Shown here one piece after another: positions 1 to 8,858 of a stretch of 64,000 bases of DNA. The position numbers and the translations under genes are program-made. The notes beneath the pieces are model-generated. The model ran no database searches. It was not told where the DNA came from and was given only the letters and a program-made list of their open reading frames with translations. The stretch's first letter is position 1, and each line of letters opens with the position of its first letter. Origin of the DNA: an uncultured Phocaeicola sp. (GTDB lineage: Bacteria > Bacteroidota > Bacteroidia > Bacteroidales > Bacteroidaceae); NCBI GenBank assembly GCA_958434805.1, contig CAUBDX010000006.1, positions 1 through 64,000 of the forward strand, written 5' to 3'.

Positions 1-744
1 TTATATATAAGCACACGGGAGAAGACAGAAAAACGCAGGCGGAGAAAGCGAAAAACAGGAATCAAAGGCAGGAAATACGAGGATTCTGGGCGGAAAAAGG
101 GATGAAGGGAGGAGGAAAATATACTTACAGAATACAAAAGCATACACTCCTGAAGGAGAAAAAAAGGTTTATCCAAGAAGAAATGGCACATTTCTCTACG
201 GCGAAAAAAAGAAAGGAGGAGAAGAAAAAGACTAAACCGGATGAAGAAAGAAGGAAAACAGAGGAAAAAAACTTCCGGAAAGGCCGAAGAAAAAGACTCC
301 AAGGCTTCCGGAAATCCCTGAAATGACAAGATTTTTTTCAACTCAGTCCTTTTTTAAATCCGTCCCGGATGCAAAAAAAGAACGGCGGAACAGGCAGAAC
401 AGCATCCGCTCGCCCTACATCTCCCCCTGACAATCCATTTTTTAACAATGAAAAAAGAAGTGAATCGCGCTTCATTGCATTTCTGCCGGACGGTTCTGCT
501 TTTCAGAAATCCCCCATTTCACCACCCCGCCCGATCGGAAAGAAAACCATAAAACAGAAACAGACTAAGCTCACTGCATACACCTTGATGCTTCAACCCA
601 AACGCCAAGGCGAATAAAAAGAAATGCCTAAGCATCTTAAAACAAACGCTTAGGCATTTAGAAATAAGCCGTTTTACAGTTCACACCCTTACACTCCTAC
701 CTACATAAAGACTCAATAATCCATCTGTACAATTAACCAGGCTC
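1..744. other. Gene-free, purine-rich stretch
   Basis: I see no convincing gene here. From about 60 to 330 the plus strand is almost entirely A and G, so the two short open frames (102-326 and 369-617) would encode Lys/Glu/Arg-rich or low-complexity peptides with no recognisable domain. The only clear structure is the hairpin at 622-659. Confidence 0.6.
622..659 (-). terminator. Hairpin downstream of trkH
   Basis: AAATGCCTAAGC (622-633) pairs perfectly with GCTTAGGCATTT (648-659) across a 14-base loop. It lies about 90 bases beyond the trkH stop codon and is the likely 3' end of the minus-strand operon. A-rich flanks on both sides would let it act in either direction. Confidence 0.7.
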
Positions 745-2244
745 TTATCTTTTTTTCCAAAAACTTGGGGCAAAAAGCAATAAGATACCAAACAACTCCA
801 GTCGCCCGATCAACATCAGAAACGAAGCAATCCACTTTGCCAAATCAGGAAGAGCATTCCATGAAAATGCCGGTCCATAAGCTCCCAATCCGGGACCTAT
901 ATTTCCCAGACTTGAGACAACAACGCCAAAAGCCTCGGTAAGCCCCAAACCTAAGAACATCAAAACAATCCATCCTACAAAAACACAAATAAAATAAAAC
1001 AGGACAAAAACCGTAACCGTAGAAATAGTAGAGCGTGACACCGTCTGCCGATTCACTTTTACCGGAAGAACAGCCCGAGGATGCATCAGCCGGCTAAATT
1101 CATTTTTAATATTACGAACCACAATGACAAGACGCATGTTTTTTATTCCTCCCGCCGTTGACCCCGTACAACCGCCAGCCAACATGGCATAAACCAATAG
1201 CATCCATGTAAAAGGAGGCCAGACATTATAATCATCCGTTGCAAATCCACAAGAGGTATGTATCGCCGCCACCTGGAAAAGCGCTTTACGAAAAGCCAGC
1301 TCTACCCCGTATCCGTTATAATACACCAATGAGGCAGAAATCAAAAGCGTCAAAACAAGAACGGAAGTAAAAAACCACTTAACTTCATCATCATGAATCA
1401 GCGGCTTATAACGCCCCTTCAGACACATGAAATACAAAGAAAAGTTCACACTTGAGAGCATCATAAACACAGCAATCACATACTCTATAAAAGGCGAATT
1501 CCAATAAGAAATACTTGCCTGCTTAGTAGAATACCCTCCAGTTCCGGCAGTTGTAAAGGCATGACAAGCCGCATCAAACCAATCCATTCCGCCCAGTAGC
1601 AGCAGAACAAAGCTAGCCAATGTCAACACCAGATAAACCGTCCACAGCCATTTAGCCATCACACTGATTTTCGGGTGAATTTTATCATGCGTCACCCCGG
1701 TAGCCTCAGCAGAAAAAAGCACCTGATTACCCACTCCGAAAATAGGCAGCACCGCAATGGTAAAGAACACAATACCCAATCCACCTACCCACTGCGTGAA
1801 ACTTCTCCAAAACAGCATAGAGTGAGGAAGTTCCTCAATATTATCCAAAATCGTAGCCCCAGTTGTGGTAAGCCCTGACATGGTTTCAAAAAAAGCATCC
1901 GTCACCGAAGGTATTTCCCCACTGATATAAAACGGAAGCATTCCGAATGCCGTAAACAACAGCCAAGTAAAAGCCACAATACAATACCCATCTCGACGGG
2001 TAACTACATTACGGGCTTTACGCCCCAGCAAACTGAATACACAGCCTACTGCCACATTAATTAAAGCAGCATAAACAAAGTAAATGTAATCGGCCTCACG
2101 ATACCAAAGTGAAATGCCCGTACATACCATAAACATTCCCGCTTCTATAAAAAGCAGAATACCCAAAATACGCAAAATAATTTTGCGGTTGATAAAACTA
2201 TTCGCTCTACTTTCAGCTATATTATCTGTAATGCTATTTTCCAT
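745..2244 (-). CDS. trkH: TrkH-type K+ transporter (copy 1)
   Basis: This is a K+ uptake subunit of the TrkH/KtrB superfamily in the inner membrane, about 499 residues with many hydrophobic helices. TrkH pore-loop signatures are visible, such as ETMSGLTTTGATIL and GGCTGSTAGGIK. I chose the ATG at 2244 (MENSITDN) because the in-frame extension to 2301 adds atypical sequence and runs up to the preceding ABC gene. It is last in a minus-strand operon with ruvC, pulA and an ABC ATPase. No TrkA partner is encoded in the window. A second copy lies at 58344-59858. Confidence 0.93.
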   Translation of the reverse strand: MENSITDNIAESRANSFINRKIILRILGILLFIEAGMFMVCTGISLWYREADYIYFVYAALINVAVGCVFSLLGRKARNVVTRRDGYCIVAFTWLLFTAFGMLPFYISGEIPSVTDAFFETMSGLTTTGATILDNIEELPHSMLFWRSFTQWVGGLGIVFFTIAVLPIFGVGNQVLFSAEATGVTHDKIHPKISVMAKWLWTVYLVLTLASFVLLLLGGMDWFDAACHAFTTAGTGGYSTKQASISYWNSPFIEYVIAVFMMLSSVNFSLYFMCLKGRYKPLIHDDEVKWFFTSVLVLTLLISASLVYYNGYGVELAFRKALFQVAAIHTSCGFATDDYNVWPPFTWMLLVYAMLAGGCTGSTAGGIKNMRLVIVVRNIKNEFSRLMHPRAVLPVKVNRQTVSRSTISTVTVFVLFYFICVFVGWIVLMFLGLGLTEAFGVVVSSLGNIGPGLGAYGPAFSWNALPDLAKWIASFLMLIGRLELFGILLLFAPSFWKKR

Positions 2245-2303
2245 GACATATAAATTCCTAATTGGCTTTATGAAGAACAACAGCCCGCCATCCGTCTCCA
2301 CAA

Positions 2304-3761
2304 CTATAACTCACGGTTTCTTTTCAAGAACAAAGAATGCGTAATTACGTCAGGAAGTTCTTCCTGATAGTGAGTGACCATTATTAATGTTTTTCCTTTA
2401 CGTTCACAAAATGCCTCAATAATATCTTTAACCAACCGACGGTTATACATATCCAAACCATGCAAAGGTTCATCTAAAATGAGCAGTTCCGGGTCTTTCA
2501 CAAAGGCCCGCACCAGCAACACCATACGCTGCTCGCCACTAGATAACTGCAAGAAGCTACGGTCTTTCAAATCAGAAATACCGAAAATATCCATCCACCA
2601 CTCACAAATCGCCCTATCTTTGTCCTGCGTTTTCTTATACAAGCCTATTGAATCATGCAAACCACTTGCTACGATATCAACCGCAGGCAAATTCTTCAGG
2701 TAAGCCCGGTGCATTTCAGGGCTAACGTATCCGATATGTTTTTTTATTTCCCAAATACTTTCTCCACTTCCTCTTTTCCGTCCAAACAACGAAATATTGC
2801 AAGCGTAACTCTGCGGATTATCAGCACACACCAAACTGAGCAATGTAGATTTACCCGCTCCGTTTTCACCGGTCAACGCCCATCTTTCACCACACTTTAC
2901 CGTCCAGTCTAAATCTTTCAGAATCACACGTTCCCCATAGCGAATGCTAACCTTTTTCAAATCAACGATATGACCGGCCTGAAAAAGATTATCCTGATAA
3001 GGAAGGTTGATGATACGCTGCCGCTTTTCTTCCGGCAAAACATGAGCAGGAACCGGCTTACGGTCTGCCAAGTATTCCTGCAAAGTCACTTTAGGATGAC
3101 AAACACGATTCTCCACCGAGATTACATGCGTAATAAACCCGGGAATATCGTCTGTTTTCGACAGCACCAGAATCACTTGCAGACCAATGGTTTCAATCAG
3201 TTTCTTCAGCAACGAGTGCAGCAGTTCACGGGTTTTTGCATCCAATCCGATGAAGGGATTATCCATAATCAAAACCTTAGGATTACTCAGCAACGTCTTG
3301 GTCAGTTGAAATTTACGCAGTTCCCCACTTGATAAAAAGATGATGCACTTATCGAGCATCGGCTCAATGTCAAACAAGTCGTATAATACCCGACGAAGTT
3401 TTTCATCCTTACAGGAAGGAAGCAAACTCCGAACCAATGGAATATCATCCAAATCATGTGAATTCCAACGTTGCTGATAATAATACGAACCATCTGCATC
3501 TCCGTAAGAATCCCGGAAAGTGATATATTTGACATTATCAGAAATCAATGTGGACTCTGAAGGTGAAAAGTCATATACCACCTCATTCATCAGCAGCGGA
3601 TAACGTCCGATTAACGTGTCTATCAGCAAACTCTTTCCTGCCCCGTTACCGCCCACTACTGCAAGGTGTTCTCCTGCTCCAATCTGTATATTCAGCGGTT
3701 CATTAAACCGATACAAAGGATGGCGAGCAACTCCATTCTCTACCGCAATCACACGTTTCAT
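2304..3761 (-). CDS. Duplicated ABC ATPase, ModF/PhrA-like
   Basis: This protein has two ABC ATPase domains in one chain of 485 residues and no membrane segments, the architecture of E. coli ModF (PhrA). Domain 1 has Walker A GGNGAGKS (37-44) and signature LSSGE (143-147). Domain 2 has Walker A GENGAGKS, signature LSSGEQ and Walker B LLILDEP. In domain 1 the catalytic glutamate after Walker B is Asn (IMDNP, about 168), so that site may bind ATP without hydrolysing it. The role is unproven; ModF-like proteins have been linked to molybdate transport, but no mod genes are nearby. It starts 19 bases after pulA. Confidence 0.85.
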   Translation of the reverse strand: MKRVIAVENGVARHPLYRFNEPLNIQIGAGEHLAVVGGNGAGKSLLIDTLIGRYPLLMNEVVYDFSPSESTLISDNVKYITFRDSYGDADGSYYYQQRWNSHDLDDIPLVRSLLPSCKDEKLRRVLYDLFDIEPMLDKCIIFLSSGELRKFQLTKTLLSNPKVLIMDNPFIGLDAKTRELLHSLLKKLIETIGLQVILVLSKTDDIPGFITHVISVENRVCHPKVTLQEYLADRKPVPAHVLPEEKRQRIINLPYQDNLFQAGHIVDLKKVSIRYGERVILKDLDWTVKCGERWALTGENGAGKSTLLSLVCADNPQSYACNISLFGRKRGSGESIWEIKKHIGYVSPEMHRAYLKNLPAVDIVASGLHDSIGLYKKTQDKDRAICEWWMDIFGISDLKDRSFLQLSSGEQRMVLLVRAFVKDPELLILDEPLHGLDMYNRRLVKDIIEAFCERKGKTLIMVTHYQEELPDVITHSLFLKRNREL

Positions 3762-3780
3762 TTCTTTCTTTTTTTTAAGA

Positions 3781-5781
3781 CTACTGATGTATAATCATTG
3801 CCGTACGAGGAGAAACAGACACCTGCTTTCCGGAAATCATGCCAAGTCCTTTAACCCAATCAATTTTCCCGTCTTTACAAACCACCCGGTATCTTCCGTC
3901 CGGAATGTCTATCTTGACCGTTTCTGTACGAGCATTTAATACAACAATCGTGTTCATCCACGAATCTCCACGAGGCTTCCCTTTCAAGCGGAAAGCCACT
4001 ACATTATCTGCCGGAGTTTCCAAGAACTCCAAATGCGTTTTTACCAAATCGGCATTTCCCATACGGAAAGCCGGATGAGCTTTACGCATGGCTATCAATT
4101 CTCGGATATAATCAAAGGTTTCACGGTTATAAGTTTTATTCCGCCAGTTTATGGCATTTATCTCATCCGGACTTTTATATGAATTATGCACTCCTTTTTT
4201 GTCACGCATAATCTCATCGCCAGCGTAGATAAACGGAACACCCTGCGAAGTAAACAAAGCCGTTTCTGCTAATTTCAGCAATGCACTCAGTTCTTTCTGC
4301 GAAGCTCCCGGAAGGGTCTTCTTCAAACGGTCAATAATACATAAATCATCATGGCAGCTCACATAGCTGATAAACTGAGTAGGCTCTTTCACCCAAGAAG
4401 CAATCGGAAAATCGGTAGAATCATTATACAGTTGTCCGTGTGAAATACCTCCGGCAAGCCCAAATTTCACCCCGTCAGCATAGCCAAACCGTCCGATAAC
4501 AAAAGCCCCCTTCGAATCATCGCCCCACGCTCCCCGCAGGGAGTCACGAAACTCATCACTAAAAGCAGCCACCCCCGGCATCTTATGTACATTGGCTTTT
4601 ACCGCCTGTTGTTCAAACGGCAAAAGAGGGGTCTTTGCCGCCCATCCTTCTCCATATATATAAATAGTAGGATCAACTTTATCTAAAGCTTTCCGGATGG
4701 CATTCATAGTCTCGATATCATGAATACCCATCAAATCGAAGCGGAATCCATCTACATGATATTCTTTAGCCCAATAAACCAACGACTCAATCATAAACTT
4801 ACGCATCATCGGACGTTCGCTTGCCGTTTCGTTTCCACATCCGGAGGCATCGGCAAATTTTCCCTGCCCGTCTGAACGGTAAAAATATCCCGGAACAGTA
4901 CGTTCAAAGTTTCCTCCGGCAGTAATGGCCGTATGGTTATAAACCACATCCATGATAACCCGGATACCCGCTTTGTGAAGCGCCATTACCATTTGCTTGA
5001 ATTCTCTTATGCGTACGTCCGGCTTATAAGGGTCGGTTGCATACGAGCCTTCGGGTACATTATAGTTTTTCGGGTCGTATCCCCAGTTATATTGCGGTTT
5101 TTTCAGTTTAGTTTCATCGACCGATGCAAAGTCAAACGAAGGCAATAAATGAACATGCGTAATCCCCAGTTCTTTCAAATGGTCAATCCCTGTCTTTTCT
5201 CCCAGAAAGGTTGTGGTACCCTTCTCTGTCAGAGCCAGGAATTTCCCTCTGTTCTGAATGCCGGAAACCGTATCAATAGAAAAGTCACGATGATGCATCT
5301 CGTAGATTACAATATCAGAAAAGCTTTTCAACGGGGGACGGCGGTCATCATCCCATCCCTGTGGGTCGGTGGTCTTTAAGTCCAGAATCGCAGCCCGGTC
5401 TCCATTCACCCCTACTGCTTTCGCCATCAGTCCGGGTGTGTCGCCCTGCCATACATCGTTGATCTTCACATTAAACGTATAGAACTTACCGTTTAAATCT
5501 TCTTCTATCTTCCCTTTCCACATGCCTTTTTCTTCGGCTGTCAATGGAATCATCCGATATGCCGAACCTCCCTGACCTGCATCATATAACATCACGCGGA
5601 CTTCTTGAGCAGTAGGAGCCCATAAAGCAAACTGGGTTTCATCGGGGGAATAAACCATTTCATTCCATTCACGCTCATAAACCGGATATTCATCAAAAGA
5701 ATCATATCCTTCTTGATGACCATTACTGCATCCGGCAGTCATCAACACCATCGACATAGCTATCAAACTTTTGATACTCAT
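3781..5781 (-). CDS. pulA: Type I pullulanase, lipoprotein
   Basis: This is a debranching enzyme that cleaves alpha-1,6 links in pullulan, glycogen or starch limit dextrins (GH13). The chain has 666 residues. The lipobox (LMTAGC) near residue 18 predicts a lipoprotein. An N-terminal CBM48-like domain (FALWAPTAQEVRVMLY) is followed by the pullulanase YNWGYDP motif and the GH13 regions DVVYNH, GFRFDLMG (nucleophile Asp), YGEGW (acid/base Glu) and YVSCHD. All catalytic residues are present. It sits in a tight operon, 12 bases after ruvC. Confidence 0.94.
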   Translation of the reverse strand: MSIKSLIAMSMVLMTAGCSNGHQEGYDSFDEYPVYEREWNEMVYSPDETQFALWAPTAQEVRVMLYDAGQGGSAYRMIPLTAEEKGMWKGKIEEDLNGKFYTFNVKINDVWQGDTPGLMAKAVGVNGDRAAILDLKTTDPQGWDDDRRPPLKSFSDIVIYEMHHRDFSIDTVSGIQNRGKFLALTEKGTTTFLGEKTGIDHLKELGITHVHLLPSFDFASVDETKLKKPQYNWGYDPKNYNVPEGSYATDPYKPDVRIREFKQMVMALHKAGIRVIMDVVYNHTAITAGGNFERTVPGYFYRSDGQGKFADASGCGNETASERPMMRKFMIESLVYWAKEYHVDGFRFDLMGIHDIETMNAIRKALDKVDPTIYIYGEGWAAKTPLLPFEQQAVKANVHKMPGVAAFSDEFRDSLRGAWGDDSKGAFVIGRFGYADGVKFGLAGGISHGQLYNDSTDFPIASWVKEPTQFISYVSCHDDLCIIDRLKKTLPGASQKELSALLKLAETALFTSQGVPFIYAGDEIMRDKKGVHNSYKSPDEINAINWRNKTYNRETFDYIRELIAMRKAHPAFRMGNADLVKTHLEFLETPADNVVAFRLKGKPRGDSWMNTIVVLNARTETVKIDIPDGRYRVVCKDGKIDWVKGLGMISGKQVSVSPRTAMIIHQ

Positions 5782-5793
5782 AATTCTTTTTTA

Positions 5794-6360
5794 TTATCGT
5801 ACTTTATCGGGATTCTTTGCTATAAAATCTTTCCAGCCGGAATAAGCTTTCGGCATTTCCGGACGCCCCATCTGCAAATAATGACAATAAGCCGCCCCCA
5901 ACGCATCGGTCGCATCCATAAATGGTCCCATCTCGGAATCGGGGATATGCAACATGCGTTTCAACATATCAGCCACTTGTTCCTTGCTGGCCTGTCCGTT
6001 TCCCGTTATCGCCATTTTTATTTTCAAAGGAGCATACTCTGTAACCGGAATATCTCTACACAAGGCTGCCACAATGGCAACTCCCTGCGCACGGCCCAAC
6101 TTCAGCATAGACTGTACGTTCTTTCCAAAGAAAGGAGCTTCAATGGCCAGCTCGTCAGGAAGATACGATGAAATAACTCCCTGAACACGTTCATAGATAT
6201 GCTTCAACTTCAGATAGGGGTCAGTACATTTTCGCAAATCAATCACGCCTAATGTCATTACCTGAGGTTTAGTTCCGGTAACCTTCAGCACTCCGTATCC
6301 CATAATATTCGTTCCGGGGTCAATACCCAAAATAATCTTTTCTTTTACAGGCCGTATCAC
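5794..6360 (-). CDS. ruvC: Crossover junction endonuclease RuvC
   Basis: RuvC resolves Holliday junctions with RuvAB during recombinational repair. The 188-residue chain has the RNase H-like fold signature GIDPGTN (first catalytic Asp, residue 14), the second acidic residue in [10 protein letters not shown], and the C-terminal acidic pair in [13 protein letters not shown]. Length is normal. Its ATG overlaps the stop codon of the upstream DUF4286 gene by four bases (ATGA), which indicates translational coupling. Confidence 0.96.
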   Translation of the reverse strand: MIRPVKEKIILGIDPGTNIMGYGVLKVTGTKPQVMTLGVIDLRKCTDPYLKLKHIYERVQGVISSYLPDELAIEAPFFGKNVQSMLKLGRAQGVAIVAALCRDIPVTEYAPLKIKMAITGNGQASKEQVADMLKRMLHIPDSEMGPFMDATDALGAAYCHYLQMGRPEMPKAYSGWKDFIAKNPDKVR

Positions 6361-6662
6361 TTGATAACCTCCATCAAGGTGGGAAAACCAATTACCTTAT
6401 CTTTAAAGAGTTTCATCATCTCTTCATTTAAACTGGCACCTTTAGCCGTATGCCAGCGATGGAGGGCTGCACTGTCTTCCACTTCCCACTGCAGCGAGAA
6501 GCACTCACTTTCCTGCTCGCGGTGGCTTAAAATACGCAAAATACGCGGGTTTTTCAACTCTCCCGTCTTTTCGGCTTCCGGTATATAACATTCATTTAAC
6601 CAGATAACAAAGTTACGGGCATCGTTAATTTCAACTTGATACGTAGTATTATAAATCAACAT
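6357..6662 (-). CDS. DUF4286 family protein
   Basis: This small protein of about 101 residues looks like the DUF4286 family, short proteins of unknown function common upstream of ruvC in Bacteroidales. I placed the start at 6662 ([11 protein letters not shown]); the in-frame extension to 6830 is Cys/Phe-rich and crosses the promoter region. No catalytic motif is visible. A TAnnTTTG -7 element on the minus strand (6692-6699) fits a start at 6662 and makes this the first gene of the operon through trkH. Confidence 0.8.
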   Translation of the reverse strand: MLIYNTTYQVEINDARNFVIWLNECYIPEAEKTGELKNPRILRILSHREQESECFSLQWEVEDSAALHRWHTAKGASLNEEMMKLFKDKVIGFPTLMEVIK

Positions 6663-6796
6663 GACTTTTCTTTTTATTAATAATATCTCGACAAAGATAC
6701 AAAATTGGCTACAATTCACAAGATTCAAATAGAGCCTCTTATCAAGGAGATTATGAAATATGAAACAAATTCTGTGGCTGTCTCCTTTATTTTTAG

Positions 6797-6804
6797 TAAT
6801 TTTG
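6797..6804 (+). promoter_or_regulatory. Bacteroides -7 element (TAATTTTG)
   Basis: TAATTTTG matches the Bacteroides TAnnTTTG consensus and lies about 40 bases before the acyl-CoA ligase start. The matching -33 TTTG is poor. Confidence 0.5.
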
Positions 6805-6844
6805 CGCTCACGCAGACAAAAACTGTGCAATTTTAAACTAAAAA

Positions 6845-8509
6845 ATGGAAACCAAAGACAGTTTTATACAACTTATCGAACAAAGCATCCGAACCAACTG
6901 GGACAAAGATGCTCTGACAGACTACAAAGGAGCTACCTTACAATACAAAGATGTAGCACGCAAAATAGAAAAAATGCATATTTTACTCCAACATGCCGGT
7001 ATATGTCCGGGCGATAAAATTGCCTTATGCGGACGCAACAGTGCCAACTGGACAGCCACATTTCTTGGAGTCATCACTTACGGAGCAGTAGCTGTTCCTA
7101 TATTACATGAATTCAAAGCTGATAACGTTCATAACATCGTTAATCACTCTGAAGCCCGCATGCTTTTTGTGGGCGACCAGGTATGGGAAAACTTCAACGA
7201 AGCAGCCATGCCTAACTTGGAGGGTATAATTGAACTGAAAAACTTTGACCTCGTGGTATCACGCTCTGAACAGCTGACTTATGCCCGCGAGCATCTGAAT
7301 GAAGAATTCGGAAAAAAATACCCCTGCCGGTTCCGCTCCGAACAGGTTTCATACCGCCGCGAACAGCCGGAGGAATTAGCGGTAATCAACTATACTTCGG
7401 GTACTACCGGATATTCAAAAGGAGTCATGCTCCCCTACCGCAGCATTCTGTCTAATGTCGTTCACATTCACGACAAGGTCAACTTGAAGGCAGGCGACCG
7501 TATCGTATCCATGCTTCCTTTAGGACATATCTTCGGATTGGTATTCGATTTTTTATATGGCATTACCGTAGGAGCACATTTATGGTTTCTTACCCGTATG
7601 CCCAGCCCTAAAATCATAGCAGAATCGTTTGCCGAAATCCGCCCGCGTATCATCGCCTGCGTTCCTTTGATTGTCGAGAAGATATTTAAGAAGAATATCC
7701 TTCCTAAAGTAGACAACAAGTTAGGGAAACTTCTGCTCAATCTTCCTATTATCAGCGACCATATCAAAGCTGAAATCCGCCAAAAATCAATGGAGGTCTT
7801 TGGAGGTAACTTCATAGAAATCGTGGTAGGTGGTGCCCCGTTTAATGCAGAGGTAGAAGCCTTCCTAAGAAAAATAAACTTTCCCTATACCATTGCCTAT
7901 GGTATGACGGAATGCGCCCCGCTGATTTGCCATAGCCGTTGGGATGAGATTCAATATACCTCATGCGGAAAAACAGTAGCCAATATGGAAACACGTGTAC
8001 TTTCAGACCACCCGGAAACAATACCCGGAGAATTGATTTGTCGAGGTATGAATGTGATGCTGGGCTATTACAAGAATCCGGAGGCTACGGCACAAACCAT
8101 TGACAGCAACGGATGGCTGCACACAGGAGATATGGCCATTAAAGATGCCGACGGTAATATTTATATCAAAGGACGCTGCAAGAATATGCTGCTTACTGCT
8201 TCCGGACAAAACATTTACCCGGAGGAAATTGAAGCACGTCTGAACAATATGCCTTTTGTCAATGAATCATTGATTATTTTAAAAGACAGCAAACTGGTTG
8301 CTCTTGTTTATCCGGATAACGATGAAGCTTTCGCACAGAATATGAATAAAGCGCAACTGGAAGCGGCTATTGAAGCAAACCGTGTGGAACTGAATAAGCT
8401 TCTTCCTGCCTATTCACAGATTACACGCATCAAACTTTATCCGGAAGAATTTGAAAAAACCGCCAAGAAAAGTATCAAGCGATTTATGTATCAGGACATC
8501 AAGGAATAA
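6845..8509 (+). CDS. AMP-binding acyl-CoA ligase
   Basis: This ANL-superfamily enzyme activates a carboxylic acid, probably a long-chain fatty acid, as acyl-AMP and then acyl-CoA. The 554-residue chain has the P-loop YTSGTTGYSKG near residue 181, YGMTECAPL, and the hinge region GWLHTGDMA. The C-terminal lysine region (EKTAKKSIKRF) is also present. It is monocistronic, with its own -7 element and a strong terminator. The substrate cannot be read from sequence; long-chain fatty acid is an inference from family resemblance. Confidence 0.88.
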   Translation: METKDSFIQLIEQSIRTNWDKDALTDYKGATLQYKDVARKIEKMHILLQHAGICPGDKIALCGRNSANWTATFLGVITYGAVAVPILHEFKADNVHNIVNHSEARMLFVGDQVWENFNEAAMPNLEGIIELKNFDLVVSRSEQLTYAREHLNEEFGKKYPCRFRSEQVSYRREQPEELAVINYTSGTTGYSKGVMLPYRSILSNVVHIHDKVNLKAGDRIVSMLPLGHIFGLVFDFLYGITVGAHLWFLTRMPSPKIIAESFAEIRPRIIACVPLIVEKIFKKNILPKVDNKLGKLLLNLPIISDHIKAEIRQKSMEVFGGNFIEIVVGGAPFNAEVEAFLRKINFPYTIAYGMTECAPLICHSRWDEIQYTSCGKTVANMETRVLSDHPETIPGELICRGMNVMLGYYKNPEATAQTIDSNGWLHTGDMAIKDADGNIYIKGRCKNMLLTASGQNIYPEEIEARLNNMPFVNESLIILKDSKLVALVYPDNDEAFAQNMNKAQLEAAIEANRVELNKLLPAYSQITRIKLYPEEFEKTAKKSIKRFMYQDIKE

Positions 8510-8520
8510 TATTTCTCATA

Positions 8521-8565
8521 AAAGCAGCCGGGGAAAATCAAACGTTTTCTCCGGCTGCTTTTTTA
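8521..8565 (+). terminator. Rho-independent terminator
   Basis: AAAGCAGCCGGGGAAAA pairs with TTTTCTCCGGCTGCTTT across a 7-base loop, and T residues follow. It sits just after the acyl-CoA ligase stop. Confidence 0.9.
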
Positions 8566-8611
8566 TCAGATCTTTATGCTGAATCTCTTCAATTTCCACT
8601 CTTCGCAAGAA

Positions 8612-8845
8612 TCAGACTTTATCTTGTTCTTCCAACTTCAACTTAATTTGCTCTAAAATCAAAAGACAACCTTCCAGCTTAGGGTTTGCATAGCAAACAT
8701 ATGCCTGATCCATTAAATGCATAATGGTCTCTTTCAAATTGGGAATAAACATAAACTTACTTACTTGCAAGGACTGAGGAAGTTCTTGTTTCTCAAACCA
8801 TGCTTTCAGTTCATCCAACTCACCAAGTGTATGCTCTTTACTCAT
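8612..8845 (-). CDS. Small conserved Bacteroidales protein
   Basis: This is a soluble 77-residue protein with no signal peptide and no catalytic motif. The pattern ELKAWFEKQELPQSLQ followed by amphipathic helices reminds me of small DUF6965-type proteins, but the match is weak. It lies 13 bases from the BamA-like gene on the same strand, so it is probably co-transcribed behind it. Function unknown. Confidence 0.6.
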   Translation of the reverse strand: MSKEHTLGELDELKAWFEKQELPQSLQVSKFMFIPNLKETIMHLMDQAYVCYANPKLEGCLLILEQIKLKLEEQDKV

Positions 8846-8858
8846 AATTACAAACTAA

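Noticed and set aside
102..617. Two short plus-strand ORFs
   Set aside because: They lie in purine-rich low-complexity DNA, have no domain, no clear ribosome binding site and extreme Lys/Glu/Arg content.
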